Shown here one piece after another: positions 8,840 through 16,562 of a stretch of 64,000 nt of DNA (its first letter is position 1; the number at the start of each line of letters is the position of its first letter). The notes beneath the pieces are model-generated. The model did not search any database, was not told the origin of the DNA, and saw only the letters and a program-made list of their open reading frames with translations. This DNA is from Pollutiaquabacter sp046052345 (GTDB lineage: Bacteria > Bacteroidota > Bacteroidia > AKYH767-A > 2013-40CM-41-45): contig JBJOMN010000051.1 of NCBI GenBank assembly GCA_046052345.1, positions 9,685-73,684 on the forward strand. Direction: 5' to 3'. The translations under genes were made by a program, and so were the position numbers.

Positions 8840-9570
8840 GCCTGAACGAAGGTGCCGGTTTGCAACAGGACCTGACCACCGGGCGTATCCTGCTGATCGA
8901 TAAACCGCTAAAATGGACGTCTTTCGATGCGGTGAACCGCGTGAAGCGCACCTTGTTAGAGGAGCTTTTCAGGAGCGTGCAGGATCCGGAAGCCCGAAAG
9001 GCTTTGAAGAAGAAATTCAAGGTCGGACACGCCGGCACCCTCGATCCGCTGGCAAGCGGACTTTTGATCCTTTGCACCGGTCCGATGACCAAGCGAATCG
9101 ATGGGATACAAGCGCAGGAAAAGGAGTATACGGGTACCGTCACACTCGGTGCCGTTACACAGACCTATGATCTCGAGTCCCCGCCGGAACAATTCAAATC
9201 GCTGGAAGGGATCACTGCCGAACGCATACTGGCTGCTGCCAAAGAATTCACCGGAAGAATCCTGCAATATCCTCCCGCACACTCGGCGGTGCTGATAGAC
9301 GGTAAAAGGGCTTACGAGTTGGCCAGAAAGGGCTTGGAGGTTGCCGTCAAGCCCCGGGAAGTGGAAATTAAATCATTGGAAATCAATAATATAAATCTTC
9401 CCACCTTTGATTTCAAGGTGATCTGCTCCAAAGGAACCTATATCAGGTCACTGGCGCATGATATGGGACAAAAGCTGGGGTGCGGCGGGTACCTGTCCGC
9501 TCTAAGACGGACCCGTATTGGGAATTACAGCGTAGAGGATGCGGCAGCGCCAACCGCCATTCAGTTATAA
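8836..9570 (+). CDS. truB: tRNA pseudouridine(55) synthase
   Basis: The 244-residue enzyme converts U55 of the tRNA T-loop to pseudouridine. The catalytic Asp lies in GHAGTLDPLASGLL (about residues 60-73), the TruB family signature. LLIDKPLKWTSFDAV near the N-terminus and the KGTYIRSLAHDMG segment near 200 are also family features. It is slightly short because it lacks a C-terminal PUA domain, which is normal for Bacteroidota TruB. It starts by a 4-nt overlap with uppP. After it comes an AT-rich 159-nt gap holding the queA promoter. Identification is confident. Confidence 0.96.
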   Translation: MSLNEGAGLQQDLTTGRILLIDKPLKWTSFDAVNRVKRTLLEELFRSVQDPEARKALKKKFKVGHAGTLDPLASGLLILCTGPMTKRIDGIQAQEKEYTGTVTLGAVTQTYDLESPPEQFKSLEGITAERILAAAKEFTGRILQYPPAHSAVLIDGKRAYELARKGLEVAVKPREVEIKSLEINNINLPTFDFKVICSKGTYIRSLAHDMGQKLGCGGYLSALRRTRIGNYSVEDAAAPTAIQL

Positions 9571-9630
9571 TTAATTAAATTTCAATTTATTAGGTTTTTA
9601 TATTCCCTTAAAATAAATATGCCGAAATCC

Positions 9631-9662
9631 TTTACAAGGGGGGTGCCGGGGTATTACCTTTG
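9631..9662 (+). promoter_or_regulatory. Promoter for queA
   Basis: TACCTTTG at 9655-9662 is a perfect -7 box. TTTACA at 9631-9636, 18 nt upstream, can serve as the -33 element. The predicted start is near 9668, giving a leader of about 60 nt that contains a hairpin. Confidence 0.6.
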
Positions 9663-9673
9663 CGCCCCAAATT

Positions 9674-9712
9674 GACCCTGAAGGTGTTGAGAAGTTTTCA
9701 ACAATACAGGTC
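9674..9712 (+). promoter_or_regulatory. Leader hairpin before queA
   Basis: TGTTGA (9685-9690) pairs with TCAACA (9698-9703) around a 7-nt loop. Outside it GACCCTG (9674-9680) pairs with CAGGTC (9707-9712) with one bulged C. It ends 17 nt before the queA ATG. It lacks the A-rich tail and loop of a preQ1 riboswitch, so no ligand is proposed. Confidence 0.35.
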
Positions 9713-9729
9713 CTGAATTTCCGGCAGCC

Positions 9730-10779
9730 ATGAAATTATCCCAGTTCAAGTTCAACGTACCGGACAGTCTGATTGCCACCCATCCCGCCAAGAACCGCGA
9801 GGATGCGCGGCTGATGGTATTGGACCGTAAGACAGGAAAGATCGAGCACAAGAAGTTCCACGACATTCTCGGGTATTTCAATGACGGTGATTGCATGATC
9901 GTCAACAATACCAAGGTTTTTCCCGCGCGACTGTACGGCAACAAGGAAAAGACGGGAGCCAAGATCGAAGTGTTCCTGCTCCGTGAGCTGAACCGCGACA
10001 GCCGTCTCTGGGACGTTTTGGTGGATCCCGCCCGCAAGATCCGTATCGGGAACAAGCTTTACTTCGGCGATGACGACCTGTTGGTGGCCGAAGTGATTGA
10101 CAATACCACCTCTCGGGGAAGGACCTTGCGGTTCCTCTTCGACGGTCCGTACGAGGAGTTCAAGAAGACGGTGATGTCCCTCGGACACACCCCGCTTCCG
10201 AAGTATATCAAGCGTAAGGCCGAGCCGGAGGACGAGCACCGTTACCAGACGGTCTTCGCGCGGCACGAAGGGGCCGTGGCGGCACCCACCGCCGGTCTGC
10301 ACTTCAGCATGCCGCTGGTGAAGCGTCTGGAACTTAAAGGCGTGCAATTCGCGGAAATGACCCTGCACGTCGGACTGGGCACTTTCCGCCCGGTCGAAGT
10401 GGAGGACCTGACCAAGCACAAGATGGATTCCGAGCAGGTCATCGTGCCCTCCGATTGCTGTGAGACGGTCAACAAGGCGAAGGCCCAAAAGAAACGTATC
10501 TGCGCCATCGGGACCACGGTCATGCGCGGCATCGAGACCAGTGTCTCCACGCAGGGTGAACTGAAGCCTTTCGACGGATGGACCAACAAATTCATCTTCC
10601 CCCCTTATGATTTCTCCATCGCCAACTGCATGGTGACCAACTTTCACATGCCTGAGTCGACGCTGCTGATGATGGTAGCCGCATTCGGCGGTTATGAGCA
10701 TGTGATGCATGCCTACAAAGTCGCCATCAAGGAGAAATACCGCTTCTACAGTTACGGCGACGCGATGCTGATCATCTGA
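9730..10779 (+). CDS. queA: S-adenosylmethionine:tRNA ribosyltransferase-isomerase
   Basis: The 349-residue enzyme transfers and isomerises the ribosyl group of AdoMet onto preQ1-tRNA to give epoxyqueuosine, in queuosine biosynthesis. It aligns end to end with QueA: the N-terminal MKLSQFKFNVPDSLIATHPA, the IVNNTKVFPARL segment near residue 60, HEGAVAAPTAGLHFS near 180, ETTVMRG-like TTVMRGIETSV near 262, and NFHMPESTLLMMVAAFGG near 300. Length is standard. It has its own promoter and a structured leader and is closed by a strong shared terminator. No other queuosine gene lies nearby. A 366-residue open frame on the opposite strand is a shadow. Confidence 0.97.
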   Translation: MKLSQFKFNVPDSLIATHPAKNREDARLMVLDRKTGKIEHKKFHDILGYFNDGDCMIVNNTKVFPARLYGNKEKTGAKIEVFLLRELNRDSRLWDVLVDPARKIRIGNKLYFGDDDLLVAEVIDNTTSRGRTLRFLFDGPYEEFKKTVMSLGHTPLPKYIKRKAEPEDEHRYQTVFARHEGAVAAPTAGLHFSMPLVKRLELKGVQFAEMTLHVGLGTFRPVEVEDLTKHKMDSEQVIVPSDCCETVNKAKAQKKRICAIGTTVMRGIETSVSTQGELKPFDGWTNKFIFPPYDFSIANCMVTNFHMPESTLLMMVAAFGGYEHVMHAYKVAIKEKYRFYSYGDAMLII

Positions 10780-10801
10780 TCCGCTTTCAACAGCCCATAA
10801 A

Positions 10802-10833
10802 AAAAGTGCAGCATGTTTTCGTGCTGCACTTTT
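10802..10833. terminator. Bidirectional intrinsic terminator between queA and gdhA
   Basis: A perfect 12-bp stem, AAAAGTGCAGCA (10802-10813) with TGCTGCACTTTT (10822-10833) around an 8-nt loop. Runs of A before and T after make it work for queA (plus) and gdhA (minus). Confidence 0.9.
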
Positions 10834-10852
10834 CATTTGAACAGGTCGCTGA

Positions 10853-12277
10853 TCACGGGAAGATACCCAGGGAGGAATAGGATACTCCCAGCTTCCGGAT
10901 GCCGCTGACGAAGGCAGCCGTCCGCAGGTCCCCGATCTTGGGATTCTTCTTCAGGATTTCACGGATCTCATTGTAAGCGAAGATCATGGTCTCTTCCAGT
11001 CCGGAACGGACCAGGTCGATTTCGTCGGCGCCGTGTGTAAGCATCTTGCGCTCGGACTCGTTGAGGGATTTTCCGGTGATGGATTCGATCGTAGAGAGCA
11101 GCTTGAGGTTGGAGGTCTCCTGGAATCGCTTCTCCATACGGCCGAAGCGGACGTGTGAGAGGTTCTTCAGCCATTCGAAGTAGGAAACGGTCACGCCGCC
11201 TGCATTGAGGTAGAGGTCGGGGATGACCATGATTCCACGTTTCACCAGGATCTCTTCGGCGTCCTTGGTTACAGGACCGTTAGCGCCTTCCCCGATGACC
11301 TTCGCCTTGATGCGGGGAGCGTTCTCGGCTGTAATCTGGTTTTCCAAAGCTGCAGGAATAAGGACATCGCAATCCATCTCCAGCGTCTCCATCGTGTTCT
11401 TGATGTTCTTCGCTCCCGGGAAATCGAGGATGCTTCCCGTCTCCTTGCGGTGCTTGAAGACCGCATCGACATCCAGGCCTTTCTCATTGTAGATACCGCC
11501 TTCACGCTCGGCGATACCCACGATGATGGCCCCACCCTGTGCACAGAATTTCGCGGAATAAAAACCGACGTTACCCAGTCCCTGGACGATTACGCGTTTG
11601 CCTTCGAGGCCCGGAGTAAGGCCGGCCTTCTTCATGTCCTCGGTATTGCGCATGGCTTCACGGATACCGTAATAGACACCTTGTCCGGTGGCTTCCGTGC
11701 GTCCCTGGATTCCGCCCTGTCCGAGCGGCTTTCCGGTGACACAACCCAGGGCGTTCAGGTCGTCGGAGCGGAATGTAGCGTATGTATCGGCGATCCAGGC
11801 CATCTCGCGGGGGCCGCTACCATAGTCGGGAGCGGGCACATCGATGGCAGCACCGATCATTTCTTTCTTGATCAGCTCGGCAGTATAGCGGCGGGTGACA
11901 CGCTCCAGCTGACGTACGGTCAGTTGGGAAGGATTGACCTTGATTCCGCCTTTGGCACCGCCGAACGGAACGTCCACAACGGCGCACTTGAAGGTCATGA
12001 GCGTGGCAAGCGCCTTCACTTCGTCCTCATCGACCATTTCGCTGTAACGGATACCGCCTTTGGTAGGGGACTTGTGATGACTGTGCTGTACACGGATACC
12101 TTCTACCACCTGGACTTTCCCGTCCACTTCGACCGGGAAGTAAAACTTATAGGTGCTGTTGCAGATCTTGATCTGATGAAGGATGCCCGGCTCGATGTCT
12201 GTGAACGAAGCCGCCTTGTCGAAAATGGAAAGGACGTTGTTGTAGAACTCCAACCCGCCTGAATGCTGGTTACTCAT
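10853..12277 (-). CDS. gdhA: Glu/Leu/Phe/Val dehydrogenase, probably glutamate dehydrogenase
   Basis: The 474-residue enzyme reversibly deaminates glutamate to 2-oxoglutarate, linking ammonium assimilation to the TCA cycle. The substrate region KGGIRYS (73-79) and the catalytic-lysine motif VPFGGAKGG (K109) are intact. They are followed by the Rossmann segment VIVQGLGNVGFYSA near 223 and ALENQIT near 315. The start at ATG 12277 (MSNQHSGG) is preferred over an in-frame ATG at 12310, because a TAAATTTG promoter box occupies 12298-12305. Cofactor preference cannot be read reliably. It shares a terminator with queA and a control region with the divergent holin-like gene. Confidence 0.94.
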   Translation of the reverse strand: MSNQHSGGLEFYNNVLSIFDKAASFTDIEPGILHQIKICNSTYKFYFPVEVDGKVQVVEGIRVQHSHHKSPTKGGIRYSEMVDEDEVKALATLMTFKCAVVDVPFGGAKGGIKVNPSQLTVRQLERVTRRYTAELIKKEMIGAAIDVPAPDYGSGPREMAWIADTYATFRSDDLNALGCVTGKPLGQGGIQGRTEATGQGVYYGIREAMRNTEDMKKAGLTPGLEGKRVIVQGLGNVGFYSAKFCAQGGAIIVGIAEREGGIYNEKGLDVDAVFKHRKETGSILDFPGAKNIKNTMETLEMDCDVLIPAALENQITAENAPRIKAKVIGEGANGPVTKDAEEILVKRGIMVIPDLYLNAGGVTVSYFEWLKNLSHVRFGRMEKRFQETSNLKLLSTIESITGKSLNESERKMLTHGADEIDLVRSGLEETMIFAYNEIREILKKNPKIGDLRTAAFVSGIRKLGVSYSSLGIFP

Positions 12278-12297
12278 AAGTCTCGTATTAAGGAGCG

Positions 12298-12305
12298 CAA
12301 ATTTA
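12298..12305 (-). promoter_or_regulatory. -7 box for gdhA
   Basis: TAAATTTG on the minus strand matches TAnnTTTG exactly, 20 nt before the gdhA ATG at 12277. A 16-bp palindrome lies 25-40 nt upstream of it. Confidence 0.55.
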
Positions 12306-12329
12306 AGCAACTTTCCTTAAAACGGCGGA

Positions 12330-12345
12330 TTGGGGCCGGCCCCAA
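12330..12345. promoter_or_regulatory. Perfect 16-bp palindrome between divergent promoters (candidate operator)
   Basis: TTGGGGCCGGCCCCAA is a perfect palindrome. It lies between the gdhA -7 box (12298-12305, minus) and the holin-like gene's box (12362-12369, plus), where a dimeric regulator could control both. It has no loop, so it is more likely a DNA site than an RNA hairpin. No regulator gene is adjacent. Confidence 0.4.
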
Positions 12346-12361
12346 GGCCCGGCTAAAAACG

Positions 12362-12369
12362 TACCTTTA
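12362..12369 (+). promoter_or_regulatory. -7-like box TACCTTTA immediately before the holin-like gene
   Basis: TACCTTTA (consensus TAnnTTTG with the last base changed) ends 3 nt before the ATG at 12373. If used, the transcript would be leaderless. Confidence 0.35.
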
Positions 12370-12372
12370 GGC

Positions 12373-12723
12373 ATGGATTTCCTGACAAGACTTATCGTAG
12401 GCGCTTTAGCCGTCTTAGTAGCCTCCTATCTACTGCCCGGAGTGGAGGTCGACGGAGCCCTCACTGCCGTCCTGGTTGCGGCCGTCCTTTCCCTTTTGAA
12501 TGCAGTCGTCAAGCCGATTCTGGTCTTCCTGACCATTCCTATTACCTTACTTACGCTGGGGATATTCCTGCTTTTCATCAACGCCTTCATCATCCTGCTG
12601 GCAGACCGGATAGTACCCGGGTTCCATGTGGCCAGTTTCTGGACCGCCTTCCTTTTCAGCATTGTCCTCTCGCTGGTGATGGCGATCCTGGAGCGATTGG
12701 CGAGAAGGAATGAGAACGGGTGA
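12373..12723 (+). CDS. Phage-holin family 4-TM membrane protein
   Basis: The 116-residue protein is almost entirely hydrophobic, with four predicted transmembrane helices (about residues 4-20, 27-47, 52-75 and 86-107). The family signature DFLTRLIVGALAVLVASYLLPGV followed by LLNAVVKPILVFLTIPIT matches the mycobacterial-type 4-TMS holin family (phage_holin_4_2). Despite the name, these are common chromosomal proteins with no demonstrated lytic role. It is a single gene, divergent from gdhA and convergent with recJ. A 3-nt gap from the promoter-like box suggests a leaderless message. Function unknown. Confidence 0.85.
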   Translation: MDFLTRLIVGALAVLVASYLLPGVEVDGALTAVLVAAVLSLLNAVVKPILVFLTIPITLLTLGIFLLFINAFIILLADRIVPGFHVASFWTAFLFSIVLSLVMAILERLARRNENG

Positions 12724-12747
12724 CGAGTGAAAGTGACAGGGGGAAGG

Positions 12748-14514
12748 TCACTGGACTTTAATGTCCTTCACGTTCAGCTGCAGGCTGGTCCTGCCGTTGT
12801 ACGTGTTTTCTTCGATGGTATAGCAAACATCGAACGGGATCCTTCGGGAAATAAAGGGATGATACTGTCCCAACTGGAAAGCGATGCCCTCCGAGCCGAA
12901 ACGTGTGTTTTCATCTTCGGCGATATTCAGCTTGAGATGATTATTACCGACCACTCGTGACAATCCGGTATCGCGCACATTCTCGGTACGGAAAACCGGA
13001 TTCATGTTGCCGGGTCCGAAAGGCGCGAACTGCTTGAGGACATTGAAAAAAGAAGGCGTGATCTCCGAAAGACGCAGTTCGGCGTCTATCTCGATTTCCT
13101 GCACGAGCATGCGCTCCTCGATCGTGGAGGAAACGATCTCCTCGAAACGTTCGGTGAACTTCTCCAGGTTCTCGATCCGCAGTGTCAGGCCTGCAGCGTA
13201 CATGTGTCCTCCGAACTGTTCCAGCAGGTCGGAGCACGATTCGATGGCGTTATAGATGTCGAAATCCTTGACGGAGCGTGCACTGCCGGTAGCCATGCCG
13301 TTCGACTCGGTAAAGACAATGGTGGGGCGGTAATAGCGTTCCATCAGGCGGGAGGCGACGATGCCGATGACTCCTTTATGCCATTCTGCATTGAACAGCA
13401 CCGTTGTCTTCTTACGGGCGAACTGAGCATCCTCCTGGATGATGTTCAATGCCTCCTGCGTGATCTTGACATCAAGGCTCTTACGCTCGGTGTTATGTTC
13501 ATTGACACGTGCACTGTTGGCCAATGCTTCCGCTGAATTGGAGGAGATCAGCAGATCGACTGCATGACGAGCATCGTGGATCCTGCCGGCGGCGTTGATA
13601 CGCGGACCTATCGTGAATACCAGGTCGGTTACGGTGAGGTTATACCTGTTCTCAAGGACTCCGTCCTGATCAGGGTAATCGCTTCGCTGCTGATTGTTAA
13701 GCTTTAGAATAGCCTCTATGCCGTGCCGAGGGCGGGAATTCAGTCGTTTTAGGCCGAAGTGGGCCAGGATTCTGTTCTCATCTACGATCGGTACGATGTC
13801 CGCAGCCGTGCTGATGGCGACCAGGTCGAGGTATTGGTAGGCTTTTTCCGCGGGCATTCCGGTTGCATGGGCATAGGCCTGGATCAGCTTGAAGCCGATT
13901 CCGCAGCCGGAGAGCTCCTTGAACGGATACGTATCGTCGGTCCGCTTAGGATCGAGCACTGCAACAGCCGCAGGCAGTTGGTCGCCCGGCCGGTGGTGGT
14001 CACAGATGATGAAATCGACGCCCTTGCTCCGTGCGTTCTCCACCTTGTCTATGGACTTGATGCCGCAATCGAGGGCGATGATCAACGTGAAGCCGTTCTC
14101 CTTGGCGAAGTCTACGCCTTGGTCGGAAATACCATAACCTTCCTTGTATCGGTCCGGCAGATAATAATCGACATTGGGATAGAACTCACGGATGAAGGAA
14201 TAGACCAGTGCCACACTGGTGGTACCGTCTACGTCATAATCGCCGTACACCAGGATCTTCTCCCCTCCTGCAATGGCCCGCTGCATCCGTTCGACGGCCT
14301 TGTCCATGTCCTTCATCAGGAAAGGGTCATACAGCTCATCCAGGGAAGGCCGAAAGAACCTCCTGGCTCCCTCGAACGTGGAAACTCCCCGCTGCAATAA
14401 TAGATTAGCCAGTACGGGGCTGATATTCAGTTCCTTACTAAGATGAAGTGCCGCGGCATTTTCCGCCTGCGGAATCAATGTCCAACGCTTATCCCTGATT
14501 TCCAAAGCCAACAT
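12748..14514 (-). CDS. recJ: Single-stranded-DNA-specific exonuclease RecJ
   Basis: The 588-residue 5'-3' ssDNA exonuclease works in recombinational and mismatch repair. It has the DHH-superfamily motifs: GDYDVDGTTS (91-100, metal ligands), a LDCG segment near 148-151, CDHHRPGD (171-178), and the later GPRINAAGRI motif near 305. The DHHA1 domain carries the GGHMYAAG motif near 435, and a C-terminal OB-fold region follows. Length is within the usual 560-590. The gene follows the acyl-CoA dehydrogenase by 90 nt that carry two competing hairpins. Identification is confident. Confidence 0.97.
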   Translation of the reverse strand: MLALEIRDKRWTLIPQAENAAALHLSKELNISPVLANLLLQRGVSTFEGARRFFRPSLDELYDPFLMKDMDKAVERMQRAIAGGEKILVYGDYDVDGTTSVALVYSFIREFYPNVDYYLPDRYKEGYGISDQGVDFAKENGFTLIIALDCGIKSIDKVENARSKGVDFIICDHHRPGDQLPAAVAVLDPKRTDDTYPFKELSGCGIGFKLIQAYAHATGMPAEKAYQYLDLVAISTAADIVPIVDENRILAHFGLKRLNSRPRHGIEAILKLNNQQRSDYPDQDGVLENRYNLTVTDLVFTIGPRINAAGRIHDARHAVDLLISSNSAEALANSARVNEHNTERKSLDVKITQEALNIIQEDAQFARKKTTVLFNAEWHKGVIGIVASRLMERYYRPTIVFTESNGMATGSARSVKDFDIYNAIESCSDLLEQFGGHMYAAGLTLRIENLEKFTERFEEIVSSTIEERMLVQEIEIDAELRLSEITPSFFNVLKQFAPFGPGNMNPVFRTENVRDTGLSRVVGNNHLKLNIAEDENTRFGSEGIAFQLGQYHPFISRRIPFDVCYTIEENTYNGRTSLQLNVKDIKVQ

Positions 14515-14529
14515 GTCAAATTGAAAAGT

Positions 14530-14577
14530 ACCGCAAGATACAAAATACAGGTCGATGATGCCACCTGTATCTGCGGT
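14530..14577 (-). promoter_or_regulatory. Two mutually exclusive hairpins upstream of recJ
   Basis: In minus-strand RNA, ATACAGGT (14570-14563) can pair with ACCTGTAT (14552-14545) around a 10-nt loop, followed by TTTT-GT. Alternatively ACCGCAGATACA (14577-14566) can pair with TGTATC-T-TGCGGT (14542-14530): 12 bp with one bulge. The two structures share the GATACA segment. Possible jobs are terminator of the upstream gene, attenuator of recJ, or an inverted-repeat operator; recJ starts 15 nt downstream. Confidence 0.4.
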
Positions 14578-14604
14578 GAAATCGGACAGTCGCGCAGGTA
14601 ACCG

Positions 14605-15783
14605 TTATTCGAAGGCGTTGATGCCCGTGACGTCGTATCCGGTGATCAGCAGATGGATATCATGGGTTCCCTCGTAGGTGATGACGGATTCGAGATTCAT
14701 CATATGGCGCATGATCGGATACTCCCCTGTAATTCCCATGCCACCGTGGATCTGACGGGCTTCACGGGCGATCTGCAGGGCCATGTTCACGTTGTTTCGT
14801 TTGGCCATGGAAATCTGGGCAGGTGTCGCACGGTTTTCATTCTTAAGGACTCCCAGGCGCCAGTTCAGCAGTTGCGCCTTGGTGATCTCCGTGATCATCT
14901 CGGCCAGTTTCTTCTGCTGCAGCTGGAAACCGCCGATGGGTCTGCCGAACTGGACGCGTTCCTTGGAATACCTTAGGGCCGAGTCGTAGCAATCCAGCGC
15001 GGCACCGATCGCTCCCCACGAGATTCCGTAGCGTGCCGAATTCAGGCAGCCCAGGGGACCTTTCAGCCCTTTCACGTTCGGTAAAAGGTTCTCTTTGGGA
15101 ACTTTGACGTTATCAAAGACGAGTTCGCCGGTAGCGCTGGCACGCAACGACCACTTTCCGTGTGTTTCCGGTGTAGAGAATCCGGCCATGCCGCGCTCGA
15201 CGATCAGTCCGCGGATGACGCCTTGTTCATCCTTGGCCCAAACCACCGCGACATCTGCAAAGGGTGCATTGCTGATCCACATCTTGGAGCCGTTGAGCAG
15301 GTAATGGTCGCCCATATCCTTGAAATTCGTCAGCATGCCTCCGGGATTGGACCCGTGATCGGGCTCGGTCAGTCCGAAGCAGCCCATCATCTCCCCGGAT
15401 GCCAGTTTGGGAAGGTATTTGCGACGCTGTTCCTCGCTGCCGTACGTGTAAATCGGATACATGACGAGGGAGCTCTGCACAGAGGCGGTAGAGCGCAATC
15501 CGGAATCGCCCCTTTCCAGCTCCATCATGATCAGGCCGTAGGCGATCTGGTCCATTCCGCCGCCACCGTACTCGGCAGGGATATATGGACCGAACGCCCC
15601 GATTTCAGCCAGGCCTTTGATCCATTGCTTGGGGAACTCCGCACGCTGACAGTAGTCTTCGACGATGGGAGAAACCTCTCTCTTGACCCAATCACGTACG
15701 CTGTTGCGTACCAATAAATGCTCTTCGGTCAGCAACTCATCGACCTGGTAATAATCGTGATACTGGAAACGGTCCTGTGCCAT
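14605..15783 (-). CDS. Acyl-CoA dehydrogenase, glutaryl-CoA dehydrogenase-like
   Basis: The 392-residue FAD enzyme oxidises an acyl-CoA at the alpha-beta position. The catalytic Glu is E371 in TYEGTHDIH, the glutaryl-CoA dehydrogenase/isovaleryl-group position. FAD/substrate motifs CFGLTEPDHGSNPGG (about 135-149), KMWISNAP (168) and RQIHGGMGITGEYP (about 342-355) are present. The overall sequence resembles GcdH, which converts glutaryl-CoA to crotonyl-CoA in lysine/tryptophan breakdown. Substrate prediction from sequence is moderate. It stands alone upstream of recJ, with a TAAATTCG box 32 nt before the start. Enzyme class certain, substrate probable. Confidence 0.9.
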   Translation of the reverse strand: MAQDRFQYHDYYQVDELLTEEHLLVRNSVRDWVKREVSPIVEDYCQRAEFPKQWIKGLAEIGAFGPYIPAEYGGGGMDQIAYGLIMMELERGDSGLRSTASVQSSLVMYPIYTYGSEEQRRKYLPKLASGEMMGCFGLTEPDHGSNPGGMLTNFKDMGDHYLLNGSKMWISNAPFADVAVVWAKDEQGVIRGLIVERGMAGFSTPETHGKWSLRASATGELVFDNVKVPKENLLPNVKGLKGPLGCLNSARYGISWGAIGAALDCYDSALRYSKERVQFGRPIGGFQLQQKKLAEMITEITKAQLLNWRLGVLKNENRATPAQISMAKRNNVNMALQIAREARQIHGGMGITGEYPIMRHMMNLESVITYEGTHDIHLLITGYDVTGINAFE

Positions 15784-15815
15784 GGGGAGTTAAGAGGTTA
15801 ATGGATTATGCGGTG

Positions 15816-15823
15816 CGAATTTA
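15816..15823 (-). promoter_or_regulatory. -7-like box for the acyl-CoA dehydrogenase
   Basis: TAAATTCG on the minus strand (TAnnTTTG with one change) lies 32 nt before the ATG at 15783. The -33 element is poor. Confidence 0.35.
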
Positions 15824-15910
15824 GACAATTCGGGGGGCAATCGAGTGATTTGCGGTTTCGTTTCAACAACCTGAAGGGGTGTTCTGTTCAAGTCGTGACC
15901 GAAGTGTTCC

Positions 15911-15943
15911 TTGCTAACGGACGCCGAAGCAGGGGTAATTTTG
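15911..15943 (+). promoter_or_regulatory. Promoter for the anti-sigma-like gene
   Basis: TAATTTTG (15936-15943) matches the -7 consensus, with TTG at 15911-15913 as the -33 element, 22 nt upstream. Because the promoter covers this segment, an in-frame TTG start at 15911 is unlikely and the GTG at 15971 is preferred. Confidence 0.5.
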
Positions 15944-15970
15944 ACTATTTTGCGCAAATCGCACCATTCC

Positions 15971-16522
15971 GTGAAATCCTCCCCGCGACCTGACGCCGGC
16001 TCCTACAGGAACCTGTTGCTGATTTGCCTTACGGCCTTGCTGTTCAGCACGGGAGCTTCATGGTTTTTCCATTCCCGGTGGGAGGAGGCAAGCGACAAAT
16101 ATGCTTCCGTCCTGGCCCAGCAGTACGAGGCCTCCCATCAGCTGCTCCAGATACAGGACGAGCTCAATCGGATCCATCCGGACCTGGATGTGATGCGGGA
16201 TACCGAATATGAAGTCTTTACGCTCCGGCCGGTCGGCGGCACCTCCGAGGGCGTCAGCTGCAGGATCTATTGGAACTCCGTCACCGGCGAAGCGCTTCTG
16301 GACCCGAATATGCTGCCGGAAGCGGAATCCGGCATGACGTACCGGGTAGACTATGTCAGTGAAGGCAGAATGCTCACAGTAAAGACCTTCGAGAAGCCCC
16401 TTAACCACGACCAACTGCTTCCACTGGGCAGCATTTCAGGGGTCACGGGATGGAGTGTTTACTATGGTCCGCTGCAACCGCAATCCGACAATACATTCCG
16501 CGAGGTAGCCTCCACCCGATAA
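15971..16522 (+). CDS. Single-pass membrane protein resembling the C-terminal domain of RskA-type anti-sigma factors
   Basis: With the GTG start at 15971 the protein has 183 residues. It has a short basic N-terminus, one TM helix (about residues 14-32, LLLICLTALLFSTGASWFF), and a coiled-coil-like stretch (40-65, LAQQYEASHQLLQIQDELNR). A small beta-rich domain follows, containing IYWNSVTGEALLDPNMLPEA and, near the end, SISGVTGWSVYYGP. The pattern of Y-W-x-x-x-T-G-E-x-x-L-D and a late W-x-V/Y motif resembles the extracytoplasmic domain of Bacteroidota anti-sigma factors. The zinc-finger or cytoplasmic sigma-binding domain is absent, and no sigma factor gene is adjacent. I treat the similarity as suggestive; function is unknown. 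Confidence 0.65.
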   Translation: MKSSPRPDAGSYRNLLLICLTALLFSTGASWFFHSRWEEASDKYASVLAQQYEASHQLLQIQDELNRIHPDLDVMRDTEYEVFTLRPVGGTSEGVSCRIYWNSVTGEALLDPNMLPEAESGMTYRVDYVSEGRMLTVKTFEKPLNHDQLLPLGSISGVTGWSVYYGPLQPQSDNTFREVASTR

Positions 16523-16562
16523 ACGAATCCTTCGCCATTCAATACCGTACTGAAACCCTGCA

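Noticed and set aside
9674..9712. preQ1 riboswitch in the queA leader
   Set aside because: A hairpin is present upstream of a queuosine gene, but the C-rich loop and A-rich 3' tail of preQ1-I, and the larger fold of preQ1-II, are missing.
9736..10836. 366-residue open frame opposite queA
   Set aside because: It is His/Val/Leu-rich with no recognisable domain and covers a confident gene and its terminator on the other strand.
12732..12752. AGTGAC/GTCACT hairpin between the holin-like gene and recJ as a terminator
   Set aside because: Only 6 bp with a 9-nt loop, no T run on either strand, and it overlaps the recJ stop codon.
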